Below are positions 1-8,262 of a DNA stretch of 64,000 bases, in pieces. The position numbers and the translations under genes are program-made. The notes beneath the pieces are model-generated. The model was not told the DNA's origin and ran no database searches. It saw only the letters and a list, made by a program, of their open reading frames with translations. The stretch covers positions 680,902-744,901 of the forward strand of contig NZ_LMNI01000001.1 of NCBI RefSeq assembly GCF_001422925.1, written 5' to 3'. Numbering within the stretch: the stretch's first letter is position 1; each line of letters starts with the position of its first letter. Source of the DNA: Microbacterium sp. Leaf288 (GTDB taxonomy: Bacteria > Actinomycetota > Actinomycetes > Actinomycetales > Microbacteriaceae).

Positions 1-138
1 GAGCCGCAGGACTTCGGCTTCATGTACGCTCGCGACCTCATCGACCCGGACGGCAACGGCGTCCAGTTCATGTGGATGGACCCCGAGGCTGCCGCCAAGG
101 GTCCCGAGGCCTACATGGCGGAGCAGGCGCAGGCGTAA
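1..138 (+). CDS. VOC-family (glyoxalase-like) protein, C-terminal fragment
   Basis: Only the last 45 codons lie in the window. The visible end contains DPDGNGVQFMWMDP, typical of the last strand of a vicinal-oxygen-chelate (glyoxalase/bleomycin-resistance) domain, followed by a short Ala/Gln-rich tail and a TAA stop. The 5' part is outside the window, so size, metal ligands and substrate cannot be judged. The stop codon directly abuts the GTG of the HxlR regulator, which suggests co-transcription. Confidence 0.7.
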   Translation, partial: EPQDFGFMYARDLIDPDGNGVQFMWMDPEAAAKGPEAYMAEQAQA

Positions 139-858
139 GTGGCGTCCCGCAGCTACGGGCAGTACTGCGGGGTCACGACCGCCGTCGAGCTGATCGGGGA
201 GCGGTGGGCGCTGCTCATCGTCCGCGATCTGCTCGTCGGCCCCCGGCGCTACACCGACCTCAAGCAGGGGCTGCCCAAGATCCCGACCAATATCCTCTCC
301 ACGCGGCTCAAGGAGCTGCAGGAGGGCGGTGTCGTGCGCCGCGTGCCGCTCCTGCACTGCGGGCTCGTGTACGAGCTGACGCCCTACGGGCGCGAGCTCG
401 AGCCGATCGTGCTCGCCCTCGGCCGGTGGGGGTTCCGGCAGATGGGCGACCCCCAGCCCGAGGACGTCGTGACGGCGGACTCGCTCACGATGGCGCTGCG
501 AACGGCATTCCGGACGGATGCTGCGGCCACCCTGCCACCCGCCGACTATGAGCTGCACGTGGCCGACGTCGTGCTGCGCGTGCAGGTCGACGCATCCGGG
601 CTGCGGATCGCACAGCTCCAGCCGGCCGGGCGCCCCATCGACCCGCGGCTCGGCACGCAGGCTTCGACCTCGGGTGAGCCCGACCTCGTCTTCGCGGCGG
701 GTCCCGGCATCCGTCGCCTCATCTCGGGCGAGCTGACCCCGGCCGCCGCGATCGACCAGGACGTGCTGGCCGTCGTCGCCGGCGACGGCACCCTGCTCGA
801 ACGCTTCGCCCGGACATTCCACATCCCGATCGACCCCGAGGTCGTGCTCGTCGCCTGA
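139..858 (+). CDS. HxlR-type winged-helix regulator with SCP2-like C-terminal domain
   Basis: 239 aa starting at a GTG that directly follows the stop of the upstream VOC gene. Residues about 5-95 form an HxlR winged helix: a Cys near the N-terminus (YCGVTTAVELIGERW), then the RYTDLKQGLPKIPTNILSTR segment and a wing. HxlR proteins usually sense electrophiles or redox state and act as local repressors. The C-terminal half (about 120-239) resembles the SCP2-like domain often fused to this family, so it may bind a small hydrophobic ligand. A regulator of the VOC gene or of the following reductase is plausible but not shown. Confidence 0.8.
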   Translation: MASRSYGQYCGVTTAVELIGERWALLIVRDLLVGPRRYTDLKQGLPKIPTNILSTRLKELQEGGVVRRVPLLHCGLVYELTPYGRELEPIVLALGRWGFRQMGDPQPEDVVTADSLTMALRTAFRTDAAATLPPADYELHVADVVLRVQVDASGLRIAQLQPAGRPIDPRLGTQASTSGEPDLVFAAGPGIRRLISGELTPAAAIDQDVLAVVAGDGTLLERFARTFHIPIDPEVVLVA

Positions 859-887
859 GCCCGACCCCGCCCTGGAAGGAGGCGGCC

Positions 888-1505
888 ATGACCGGTCGCA
901 TCTACATCGACCTGTTCACCACCCTCGACGGCGTCGCGCAGGCGCCAGGCGGCCCGGAGGAGGACCCCTCGAACGGCTTCCCGTACGGCGGGTGGCAGGC
1001 GCCGTTCCCCGACGAGGTCATCGGCGCCTCGATCGGCAAGGGCATCTCCGAGCTCGACGCCCTGCTGCTCGGGCGACGGACCTACGACATCTTCGCGGGC
1101 TACTGGCCGCACCAGTCCGGCAAGATCGCCGACGCCCTGAACAGCGCACCGAAGTACGTCGCCTCGCGCGGCCTTCCCACGCTCGAGTGGGAGGGATCGT
1201 CGCAGCTCGGCATCGACCTCAACCGGGAGGTGGAGGCGCTGCGCGAGAAGCACGAGAGCATCCACGTCATCGGCAGCGTCGACTTCGTGCAGACCCTGCT
1301 GAAGGAGCAGCTGTTCGATGTGCTGACGCTCTGGGTGTACCCGGTCGTGCTCGGGCAGGGCAAGAAGGTGTTCCCCGAAGGCGCGCATCCCGCGAACGTC
1401 ACGCTGCTCGAGCCGGCGGTGACCGGCCCGCTCGGCGTGCTGCAGCTGCGGTACGGGCCGGCGCCGGGTGAGCCGCAGACCGGTGAGATGGGCCCCGAGG
1501 ACTGA
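888..1505 (+). CDS. Dihydrofolate reductase-family (RibD C-terminal-like) reductase
   Basis: 205 aa. The start ATG is preceded by AAGGAGG at good spacing. The sequence has the RibD_C/DHFR-like pattern: an N-terminal IYIDLFTTLDGVAQAP strand-loop, GRRTYDIFAGYWP, then HVIGSVDFVQTLLKEQLFDVLTLWVYPVVLGQGKKVFPEG. This family uses NAD(P)H on pterin, pyrimidine or unknown substrates, and most members like this one are uncharacterised. It follows the HxlR gene by 29 bp, so the two may share a transcript. It ends in a convergent arrangement with xth. Confidence 0.8.
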   Translation: MTGRIYIDLFTTLDGVAQAPGGPEEDPSNGFPYGGWQAPFPDEVIGASIGKGISELDALLLGRRTYDIFAGYWPHQSGKIADALNSAPKYVASRGLPTLEWEGSSQLGIDLNREVEALREKHESIHVIGSVDFVQTLLKEQLFDVLTLWVYPVVLGQGKKVFPEGAHPANVTLLEPAVTGPLGVLQLRYGPAPGEPQTGEMGPED

Positions 1506-1620
1506 GGTCGTCCTGGCAGCCGAGGCGTTCCGGACCCCCGGTGAGGGGGAGGGCGGCAGTGCCGGCGCCCCCCGCGCCGGCACCCCGCCAGAGGCGCCCT
1601 CAACGCCTGCTTCCCCAGAG

Positions 1621-1654
1621 CCGGACGCCCCGCCACCCCCGGAGGGCGTTCCGG
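1621..1654. terminator. Candidate bidirectional hairpin between the reductase gene and xth
   Basis: CCGGACGCCC at 1621-1630 pairs with GGGCGTTCCGG at 1644-1654, with one bulged base. The two flanking genes converge here. No T-run follows, which is common for actinobacterial terminators. Confidence 0.45.
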
Positions 1655-1718
1655 CGATCACCGCTGCCACGGCCGGAGTGGCATCGGTGGTGGAGACGAG
1701 GCCCCAGCCCCGGGGATC

Positions 1719-2558
1719 TCAGAAGATCATCGGGCGATCTTCGTCGTCCGGGCCTTCGAGGTCGAGGTCGACGACGACCGGCACGTGGTCGCTCGGGGCC
1801 TCGCCCTTGCGCTCGTTGCGGTGGATCGTCGCCCCCGTGACGGCGTCGGCGATCGCGTGCGAGCCGAGGATGAAGTCGATGCGCATGCCCTCGTTGCGGG
1901 GGAAGCGCAGCTGCTTGTAGTCCCAGTAGGTGAACCCGGTCGGGATGAGCGGGCGCACGACGTCCTGAAGTCCCGCCGCCTCCAGGGCGGCGAACGCCTC
2001 GCGCTCGGGCGGCGAGACGTGGGTCGCGAAGCCCTGCACGACGGTGGGGTCGCCGTTGTCGGCATCCGTCGGCGCGATGTTGAAGTCGCCGACCAGGGCG
2101 AGCGCGAGGTCGGGGTTCGCGGTCAGCGACTGCGCCGTGTACTGCTCGAGCGCCGACAGCCAGTCGAGCTTGTAGTAATAGTGGGGGTCGCCGAGCGACC
2201 GCCCGTTGGGCACGTACAGGCTCCAGACCTCGACGCCGCCGATGGTCGCGCCCATCGCCCGCGCCTCCTGCGGGGCGTCGGGGCCGTTGTGCCCCTTCTC
2301 GAATCCGGGCATGCCCGGGAAGGCGGTGCGCACGTTCGTGAGCGGTTCGCGGCTGGCGATGGCGACGCCGTTCCACTGCGAGAAGCCGTATGCCTCGACG
2401 TGATAGCCGGCATCTTCGAACCGGTCGAACGGGAACTGCTCGGTCTTGCACTTGATCTCCTGCATCGCGAGCACGTCGATGTGCTCGCGCACCGCGAAGT
2501 CGACGATGCGGTCGACCCGCGCGCGGATCGAGTTGACGTTCCAGGTGGCCAGGCGCAT
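1719..2558 (-). CDS. xth: Exodeoxyribonuclease III (endonuclease/exonuclease/phosphatase family)
   Basis: 279 aa, full family length. Motifs in order: TWNVNSIRAR near the N-terminus, MQEIKCK (metal-binding Glu), WNGVAIAS, GDFNIAPTDAD (catalytic Asp/Asn), RIDFILGS and SDHVPVVVDLDL (catalytic Asp-His) near the C-terminus. The enzyme cleaves 5' of abasic sites and removes 3'-blocking groups in base excision repair. The ATG at 2558 is chosen because the sequence begins directly with the family's first strand. A TAGGCT hexamer lies 7 bases upstream, so the mRNA is probably leaderless. Confidence 0.93.
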   Translation of the reverse strand: MRLATWNVNSIRARVDRIVDFAVREHIDVLAMQEIKCKTEQFPFDRFEDAGYHVEAYGFSQWNGVAIASREPLTNVRTAFPGMPGFEKGHNGPDAPQEARAMGATIGGVEVWSLYVPNGRSLGDPHYYYKLDWLSALEQYTAQSLTANPDLALALVGDFNIAPTDADNGDPTVVQGFATHVSPPEREAFAALEAAGLQDVVRPLIPTGFTYWDYKQLRFPRNEGMRIDFILGSHAIADAVTGATIHRNERKGEAPSDHVPVVVDLDLEGPDDEDRPMIF

Positions 2559-2565
2559 GGGATCA

Positions 2566-2571
2566 AGCCTA
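2566..2571 (-). promoter_or_regulatory. Leaderless -10 element of xth
   Basis: TAGGCT read on the minus strand, followed by 7 bases and the ATG. No Shine-Dalgarno sequence is present. Same layout as the other TANNNT-N6-8-start sites in this window. Confidence 0.55.
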
Positions 2572-2650
2572 GGCGGGGTGGCGGACGCCGAACGGCGCTG
2601 CGGATGCTGTGACCCCTGGCGTATCAGTGCTCCGAGGAGGATTCTCCTTT

Positions 2651-4948
2651 GTGTCAGCGGCCGCGTCCGCGGTCGGGAAAGCGAGACCCACCATGGACCA
2701 CGACTGCGGCTGCGGCCACGCGGCCTCCGCCGCGCACGACGACACGCCCCTCGAGTTCGACGCCGACGGCGAGCTCGTCACCGGGCCGATCATCCGGCCC
2801 GAGCTGCCGACCCGGCCGTGCCCGCTCGGCACGCTCGACGGCTCGTGGCTGCTCGAGCTCGAACGGCGCACCGTGTTCGCCCCCGAGGTGCGCGGCGCGC
2901 TGCGCATCGAAGTCGGCGCCTCCTCGCTGCGCATCTCGGGTGACATGTACTCGCGGCGGGTCTTCCCACCGGTGCTCGGTGAGGTGCAGCGCCCCGTGCC
3001 GATCCCGGATCCGGGGCCGGCCGCAGGCGCCGATGCCGCGGCCCGCGATCTCGGCCCGGACGACGATCCGGCGGTCGCCGACGTCCTGCCGGTGCGCCTG
3101 CGCACCTACCCCGCATTCCCCAAGGCGGAGTACTCCTGGTACTTCCGCTCCCACGGCGCCACCTACGTCGACGGCACCCTCACTGTTCAGATCGTGCGGC
3201 ACCTCTGGAACCGCTCGACGCAGGAGTTCGTCACCACCGACACCGGTACGCTCACGCTCCGCTGCCGGCGGCCGCTCGTGCTGGCGCCCGCGTCCGCGCT
3301 CGTGGCGCCCTCGCAGCGCATGACGGGGACGCTCTCCATCGGCGGCACCGTCACCACCGTCACGGCGAGCAAGACGTCGCCGATGTACCGCGGGTGCCGC
3401 ATCGAGGTGGATGCCATGGTGAACCGCGTGTTCCCGGCATCCGCCACCATCGGCTCGGGGGCCGCGGCCAATGTGCGCTCGGTCTATGCCTCGGCCGGCT
3501 GGGACGTCACCGTCGTCACGGACGAGATCGACGTGCCGAACGACGCCGATCTCACGAACGCCGAGCTCGCGACCCTCATGTCGGGGCACCGCCAGACGGT
3601 GGCCGGTGAGCAGTGGCGGCTGTGGCTGTTCGTCGGCTCATCGCAGGGCGGGCTTTTCGGGATCATGTTCGACGACGACACGGTGCCGCGCGAAGGCGCG
3701 GCGGGATTCGCCGATGTGACGCTCGGCAACGACTCGTTCATCGCCGCGGCGGCACGGAACCGTCCGCTGGACGAGGTGCCGGCGGCGTTCCTGCGCACGC
3801 TGGTGCACGAGGCGGGCCACGCGTTCAACCTGTGGCACCCCAAGCACGACGTCCACAACCCGGGCATCGGCATCGAGATCATGAACCAGACGGGCGACGT
3901 CATGGGCTTCGCCACGGTCGCCAACCCCTACCCGGGCAACGCGGCGTTCGTGTTCTCGGAGCACGACCGCACGTCGCTCATCCACTCGCCCGACCCGCAG
4001 GTGCGGCCCGGCTGGAAGAACTTCGGCTGGGGCCACGGCAATCTCTCGGCAGGGCTGCCGGCGCCGGTCGACGTCGCGGGTCTTGCGGGCGACACGGGCG
4101 ACGATGCGCTGCAGCTGACCGTCACCATGCCCGCGCAGGCGTTCGTCGGCGAGTATGTCACCGCCGAGGTCGCGCTCACGAACGTGTCGGACCAGCCCCG
4201 CACGGTCACGACGCTGATCAACCTGTCGGAGGGCGACCTCGTCTTCCTCCACACCTCGCCCGACCGGTCGCTCGAGCACCTCGTCGACGTCGCGATCGGC
4301 TGCGGCCCTCGGCCGACGACGGTGCTCCAGCCGGGGGAGTCGATCCGCAACCACGTGCAGGTCTTCTTCACGAACCAGGGGGTGACCTTCACCGAGCCGG
4401 GACGCCACACCGTCGCCGCGCAGCTGGAAGTCGATCCGGTGACGACCGTGCGCTCGGCGCCGGTGACGGTCGACGTGCGCGGCCCGGCGTCCGAAGCCGA
4501 GGTCGACATCAGCGCGAAGACGCTCACACCGGGCGTCGGTCGCGCGATCGCCCTGGGCGATTTCGCGACGGATGCTGCCGCCCGAAGTGTGCTGACCGCC
4601 CTGGCCGAGCAGCACAGCGACACCGACACGGGCGCCGCCGGGGCGCTGGTGCTCGCGAACTCGCTGGCGCGTTCGTTCACCGACGTCCGCGCTCGCGGCG
4701 TGCGGGACGCGGCGCCGGACGAAGCGGCGCACTTCCTCGAACTGGCACTGGCCGGCCGGTCGGCCGAACGCGTCGCCGCTCTCGCCGTGACCGTCGCGAG
4801 CCCGACCGAGAGGAACGCGCCGGTCGTCGCCGACACGGTGGCGGCGCTCAAGGCGCGCACGAAGGGCGGCGCGAGGTCGGCAGCAGGGAAGGACGTCGCG
4901 GCGGCCGAGCAGATCGCCGAGGACTTCGTGTCGCCGCAGGGGCGCTGA
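2651..4948 (+). CDS. Metzincin-like zinc metallopeptidase domain protein
   Basis: 765 aa from the GTG at 2651, which has AGGAGG 10 bases upstream; an in-frame ATG at 2693 is the alternative. Residues 386-396 read HEAGHAFNLWH. This has the three-His spacing of metzincins with Asn where Gly is usual, and an IEIMNQ segment (Met411) could be the Met-turn. No signal peptide is visible, and the N-terminus carries a short Cys/His cluster (DCGCGH). After the peptidase region, from about 490, comes a beta-sandwich-like stretch (YVTAEVALTNVSDQPRTVTT) and an Ala-rich helical tail. The next gene repeats that C-terminal architecture. Substrate unknown; a hydrolytic role is inferred from the motif only. 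Confidence 0.7.
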   Translation: MSAAASAVGKARPTMDHDCGCGHAASAAHDDTPLEFDADGELVTGPIIRPELPTRPCPLGTLDGSWLLELERRTVFAPEVRGALRIEVGASSLRISGDMYSRRVFPPVLGEVQRPVPIPDPGPAAGADAAARDLGPDDDPAVADVLPVRLRTYPAFPKAEYSWYFRSHGATYVDGTLTVQIVRHLWNRSTQEFVTTDTGTLTLRCRRPLVLAPASALVAPSQRMTGTLSIGGTVTTVTASKTSPMYRGCRIEVDAMVNRVFPASATIGSGAAANVRSVYASAGWDVTVVTDEIDVPNDADLTNAELATLMSGHRQTVAGEQWRLWLFVGSSQGGLFGIMFDDDTVPREGAAGFADVTLGNDSFIAAAARNRPLDEVPAAFLRTLVHEAGHAFNLWHPKHDVHNPGIGIEIMNQTGDVMGFATVANPYPGNAAFVFSEHDRTSLIHSPDPQVRPGWKNFGWGHGNLSAGLPAPVDVAGLAGDTGDDALQLTVTMPAQAFVGEYVTAEVALTNVSDQPRTVTTLINLSEGDLVFLHTSPDRSLEHLVDVAIGCGPRPTTVLQPGESIRNHVQVFFTNQGVTFTEPGRHTVAAQLEVDPVTTVRSAPVTVDVRGPASEAEVDISAKTLTPGVGRAIALGDFATDAAARSVLTALAEQHSDTDTGAAGALVLANSLARSFTDVRARGVRDAAPDEAAHFLELALAGRSAERVAALAVTVASPTERNAPVVADTVAALKARTKGGARSAAGKDVAAAEQIAEDFVSPQGR

Positions 4949-4987
4949 CCCGGTGACAACGGCGCTGCGCGGGGGAAGGATCGACGT

Positions 4988-5740
4988 GTGACTTCCGATG
5001 CGCAGGGCGGCGGCGGGCTGGAGCTCCGGCTCCGGCTCGCGGCCGCGACCGTTCCCCTCGATCGCGTCGCCTTCGCCGAGGTGGAGGTCGCGGCGGTCGG
5101 CGGTGCGGAGACCGTGAGCGCCCGGCTCAACCTCATCGAGGGCGACCTCGAGGTGGAGGTGACGGGGCCCGACGGGCGCGTCGCCCGCGCCACCTGGCCG
5201 TGGCCTGCCGACTCGGCGCCGCGCTCGGTCGCACTCGCGGCGGGGGAGCGCCTGGTCGCTGCGGTGCCCCTCGTGTCGGAGGGCAGCGAGCCACTCTTCC
5301 CCGTGACCGGCCGGTACGAGGTGGTGGCGCGCTTCGCCGTTCGACCGGGCGAGACGCTCACGTCGAATACGGCGGTGCTCGTGCGCACCGCGGGCGAGGA
5401 CGCCGCGCTCGCCGCGGACCTCCGCGATCGCGATGTCGTGCAGAGCCTGCTCGGAGCAGGAGTCATCGGCGCTGCAGAGCCGGCACTCGAGCGTCTCGCC
5501 GAGTCGGAAGACGCGGGCACCGCGGCGGCCGCCCGTCTGGCGCTCGCATGCACGGACGCCCTCGCCGAGGCTGCGGCGGATCCCGCGGTGTCGCGAGCCG
5601 TGGCGGCGCTGCTGCCGCCGGGCGCCACCGGGAACGACAAGCGACGCGAGGCGATCACGTCTCGCGCGGCTCCGCGCGACGTCGCGATGCTCAGCGGGCG
5701 ACCGGTCGAGGACAGAACCGACGCGGCTGTGGAAGACTGA
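4988..5740 (+). CDS. Conserved hypothetical protein, paralogue of the C-terminal half of the preceding metzincin-like protein
   Basis: 250 aa starting at GTG, with GGGGGAAGGA 7 bases upstream. I do not recognise a named family. Two parts are visible: a beta-rich part (about 1-135) containing SARLNLIEGDLEVEVTGPDG and GRYEVVARFAVRPGETLTS, and an Ala-rich helical part (about 135-250). Both parts match in order and style the tail of the preceding protein (LINLSEGDLVFLHTSPD, then GRHTVAAQLEVDPVTTVRS, then Ala-rich helices). The zinc motif is absent. The genes are 39 bp apart and probably co-transcribed, so a partner or substrate-recognition role is possible. Confidence 0.7.
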   Translation: MTSDAQGGGGLELRLRLAAATVPLDRVAFAEVEVAAVGGAETVSARLNLIEGDLEVEVTGPDGRVARATWPWPADSAPRSVALAAGERLVAAVPLVSEGSEPLFPVTGRYEVVARFAVRPGETLTSNTAVLVRTAGEDAALAADLRDRDVVQSLLGAGVIGAAEPALERLAESEDAGTAAAARLALACTDALAEAAADPAVSRAVAALLPPGATGNDKRREAITSRAAPRDVAMLSGRPVEDRTDAAVED

Positions 5741-5768
5741 GGCGCCATCAGCCAGGAGAAGGGCCGTC

Positions 5769-6065
5769 ATGACCGTCAAGAACCGCGTGCTCGCCGGCGT
5801 CCTCGCCGTCTGCGTCGCCTCGGGTGCAGGCATCGCCGCCGCAGCACCCGCCCAGGCCGCGACGATGGGGTACAAGTCCTTCACCATCACGAAGTCGGGT
5901 TACACGACCAGCACGGCATGCCTGGCGGCGCAGCGCTCGACCGCGTGGTCGATCACGAACTCCGGGGGGATCATCTATGCCGGCGATGCCTGCGGTTACT
6001 GGGGCTCGGCGCAGAAGTGGGGCTTCTCGACCACGTACAAGAAGCTGGTCCCCATCGGCTCCTGA
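5769..6065 (+). CDS. Small secreted hypothetical protein
   Basis: 98 aa. The ATG at 5769 follows AGGAG by 10 bases. Residues 1 to about 31 are a classical Sec signal peptide: VKNR positive region, hydrophobic core, then PAQAA as the likely cleavage region. The mature part is about 67 aa, rich in Ser, Thr, Gly and Tyr, with only two cysteines (TACLAA and DACGYW) that could form one disulfide. The GIIYAGDACGYWGSAQKWGFST segment resembles small actinobacterial secreted proteins of unknown function. It lies 28 bp after the paralogue gene and may belong to the same transcript. Confidence 0.75.
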   Translation: MTVKNRVLAGVLAVCVASGAGIAAAAPAQAATMGYKSFTITKSGYTTSTACLAAQRSTAWSITNSGGIIYAGDACGYWGSAQKWGFSTTYKKLVPIGS

Positions 6066-6088
6066 GCGGCGCCGGGGCGCAGCATCCG

Positions 6089-6094
6089 TAAAAT
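6089..6094 (+). promoter_or_regulatory. Leaderless -10 element of pyrE
   Basis: TAAAAT followed by 7 bases and the pyrE ATG. No convincing Shine-Dalgarno sequence lies between them. Confidence 0.55.
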
Positions 6095-6101
6095 CGAGGG
6101 C

Positions 6102-6680
6102 ATGACCGCCGCCTCCACGCCGCAGCTCGAAGCCGACCGCCAGTATCTGATCGCGCTGATCCAGGACGAGGCGGTGTTCCACGGAGACTTCACCCTCTCG
6201 AGCGGCAAGAAGGCGACGTACTACGTCGACATGCGCAAGCTGACGCTCGACCACCGTGCGGCCCCGTCGATCGGGCGCATCATGCTCGATCTCATCCGCG
6301 ACGTGGACGGCATCGTCGCCGTCGGCGGCCTGACCCTCGGCGCCGACCCGATCGCCAACGCCGTGATGCACGAGTCCGCGCGCACCCACAAGCCGCTCGA
6401 CGCCTTCGTCGTGCGCAAGGAGCCGAAGGACCACGGCCGCGGCCGCCAGGTGGAGGGGGCGGATGTCGCGGGCAAGCGCGTCGTCGTGCTCGAAGACACC
6501 TCGACCACCGGCCAGTCGGCGCTGAAGGCGGTCGAGGCGCTCCGCCGCGAGGGCGCCGAGCCGGTCGCCGTCGCCGTCATCGTGGACCGCAAGACCGGCG
6601 CGCAGGCGGCCGTGGAGGCCGAGGGTCTGCAGTGGCTCGCCGCGATCGACCTCGACGACCTGGGCCTCGACCCGCAGTAA
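6102..6680 (+). CDS. pyrE: Orotate phosphoribosyltransferase
   Basis: 192 aa, typical length. It converts orotate and PRPP to OMP in pyrimidine synthesis. Visible landmarks are FTLSSGKKATYYVDMRKLT (N-terminal hood), GGLTLGADPIANAV, FVVRKEPKDHGRGRQVEG (Lys-rich catalytic loop) and VVVLEDTSTTGQSALKAVEAL (PRPP-binding motif). It stands alone, not in a pyr operon, which is common in actinobacteria. The start at 6102 is supported by the TAAAAT hexamer and by alignment with the family N-terminus. Confidence 0.93.
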   Translation: MTAASTPQLEADRQYLIALIQDEAVFHGDFTLSSGKKATYYVDMRKLTLDHRAAPSIGRIMLDLIRDVDGIVAVGGLTLGADPIANAVMHESARTHKPLDAFVVRKEPKDHGRGRQVEGADVAGKRVVVLEDTSTTGQSALKAVEALRREGAEPVAVAVIVDRKTGAQAAVEAEGLQWLAAIDLDDLGLDPQ

Positions 6681-6692
6681 TACTCCGCGGGG

Positions 6693-6719
6693 TGTCACAC
6701 GCCGGCGCCCGCCGGTGTC
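6693..6719 (+). promoter_or_regulatory. Predicted ECF41-type promoter of the CMD-family gene
   Basis: TGTCACA at 6693-6699, then 16 bases, then TGTC at 6716-6719. ECF41 sigma factors are described as recognising TGTCACA in the -35 region and CGTC in the -10 region, so this is a full -35 match and three of four bases at -10. It lies directly upstream of the decarboxylase-family gene, where ECF41 promoters normally sit. Confidence 0.65.
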
Positions 6720-6755
6720 TCCATGTCGAAGGACCGAATCGACACGGAGGTAGAC

Positions 6756-7346
6756 ATGAGCAGCGACACCCGCATCCCCACCGCAGAGGTCACCGGCGTC
6801 TCCGGCGCGCTGATCAAGGCGGTCGCCAAGAAGATGGTCGGCCGCGTGCCCGACTCCCTCGGCGTGCTGTGGCATCACCGCGGCGTGATGAAGGACTCGA
6901 TGGGCATCGGCCAGAAGGTCGAGGGCTGGCACGAGCTCGACCCGAGCCTCGCGACCTTCGCCGCGATGGCGTCGGCGGCGACCATCGGCTGCAGCTTCTG
7001 CCTGGACTTCAACTACTTCATGTCACGGGACCGCAACGTGGACGCGGCGAAGGTGCGCGAGGTGCCGCGGTGGCGGGAATCCAGCCTGTTCACGCCGCTC
7101 GAGCGCCGCGTGATGGAGTACGCCGAGGCGGCGAGCCAGACGCCGCCCGCCGTCACGGATGACCTGTCGGATGCGCTCCTCGCCGACCTCGGCGCTGCCG
7201 GGCTCGTCGAACTGGCCGCCAGGGTGGCGTTCATGAACATGTCGGCGCGGATGAACATCGCGCTCGGCATCCGTTCCGAGCACTTCGCCGACGCCTGCGG
7301 CCTGCCTCCGCTCGCCGCACGGCCGGCCGTCGGCGCTTCCGCGTAG
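6756..7346 (+). CDS. Carboxymuconolactone decarboxylase-family protein (AhpD-like), ECF41 partner
   Basis: 196 aa from the ATG at 6756, which has GGAGG 5 bases upstream; a longer frame from 6723 lacks a ribosome site. CMD/AhpD-like fold with the redox-type motif IGCSFCLDF (two Cys separated by two residues) and a downstream segment MNMSARMNIALGIRSE. Such proteins are alkylhydroperoxidase-like or unknown oxidoreductases. This gene is the standard genomic partner and target of ECF41 sigma factors. Its TAG stop is shared with the TAGGCT hexamer in front of the sigma gene. Confidence 0.85.
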   Translation: MSSDTRIPTAEVTGVSGALIKAVAKKMVGRVPDSLGVLWHHRGVMKDSMGIGQKVEGWHELDPSLATFAAMASAATIGCSFCLDFNYFMSRDRNVDAAKVREVPRWRESSLFTPLERRVMEYAEAASQTPPAVTDDLSDALLADLGAAGLVELAARVAFMNMSARMNIALGIRSEHFADACGLPPLAARPAVGASA

Positions 7347-7349
7347 GCT
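7344..7349 (+). promoter_or_regulatory. Possible internal leaderless -10 element of the ECF41 sigma gene
   Basis: TAGGCT with 7 bases to the ATG at 7357. Its first three bases are the stop codon of the upstream gene. It could give sigma-factor expression independent of the TGTCACA promoter. Confidence 0.4.
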
Positions 7350-7356
7350 CCCGGCC

Positions 7357-8244
7357 ATGAGCACCGCCGCCGTCGACGACCCGTTCGTCACGCACCGGAG
7401 CCTGCTGTTCACCGTCGCGTACGAGATGCTCGGCTCGGCCGCCGACGCCGAGGACGTGCTGCAGGAGTCGTGGCTGCGGTGGGCGGCCGTCGAGCACGAC
7501 ACCGTGCAGGAGCCGCGCGCCTACCTCGTGCGCATCGTGACGCGGCAGGCGCTCAACCACTTGCGCACGGTGTCGCGGCGGCGGGAGGAGTACGTCGGGG
7601 AGTGGCTCCCCGAGCCGCTGCTCACGAGCCCCGACGTGGCCGACGACGTCGAGCTCGCCGAGAACCTCTCGATCGCCATGCTCACGGTGCTCGAGACGCT
7701 CGGCCCGGCCGAGCGGGCGGTGTTCGTGCTGCGCGAGGTGTTCGATGTCCCGTACGACGAGATCGCGGATGCGGTGGGCAAGACCCCTGCGGCCGTGCGG
7801 CAGATCGCCCACCGTGCGAAGGACCACGTCGCCGCGCGCCGCCCTCGCGTGACGGTCGGCCCCACCGAGCACGAGGAGGTCGTGGAACGCCTCGTCGTGG
7901 CGCTCAACAGCGGGGACCTGCAGGGCCTCATGGACGTGCTGGCGCCTGACGTCGTGTCCGTCGCCGACGGCGGCGGCAAGGTGCGCGGTGCGGCCCGCCG
8001 GCCGATCGTCGGCGCGGAGCGGCTCGCACGCTACCTCGTCGGCGGCATGGCGAAGGTCGAAGGCACCTTGGCGGCGTCGTCGACCTGGGTCAACGGGCAG
8101 CCCGGGGTGCGCATGGAGCTCGACGGTGTGCTCGTCGGCGTCGTCAGCCTGACCGTCGTCGACGGGCGGATCACGCAGGTGTACTCGATCGCCAACCCCG
8201 AGAAGCTCGGACGGGTCGACGAGGAAGCGGTGGTGGGCCGCTGA
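7357..8244 (+). CDS. sigJ: ECF41-family RNA polymerase sigma factor (SigJ-like) with SnoaL-like C-terminal extension
   Basis: 295 aa. Region 2 spans about 12-75 (LLFTVAYEMLGSAADAEDVL, ESWLRWAAV) and region 4 about 105-165 (ERAVFVLREVFDVPYDEIAD, then KTPAAVRQIAHRAK). The SnoaL-like C-terminal domain (about 175-295) carries DGGGK and ANPEKL, corresponding to the conserved DGGGK and NPDKL-type motifs of ECF41. In that group the extension, rather than a separate anti-sigma factor, modulates activity. No anti-sigma gene is nearby. Partner gene immediately upstream, 10 bp gap. Confidence 0.9.
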   Translation: MSTAAVDDPFVTHRSLLFTVAYEMLGSAADAEDVLQESWLRWAAVEHDTVQEPRAYLVRIVTRQALNHLRTVSRRREEYVGEWLPEPLLTSPDVADDVELAENLSIAMLTVLETLGPAERAVFVLREVFDVPYDEIADAVGKTPAAVRQIAHRAKDHVAARRPRVTVGPTEHEEVVERLVVALNSGDLQGLMDVLAPDVVSVADGGGKVRGAARRPIVGAERLARYLVGGMAKVEGTLAASSTWVNGQPGVRMELDGVLVGVVSLTVVDGRITQVYSIANPEKLGRVDEEAVVGR

Positions 8245-8262
8245 GCCGCACACCCCGCACAC

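Noticed and set aside
3638..5890. Minus-strand open frame of 750 codons
   Set aside because: Lies opposite the metzincin-like gene and its paralogue; Arg-rich translation without recognisable motifs or ribosome site.
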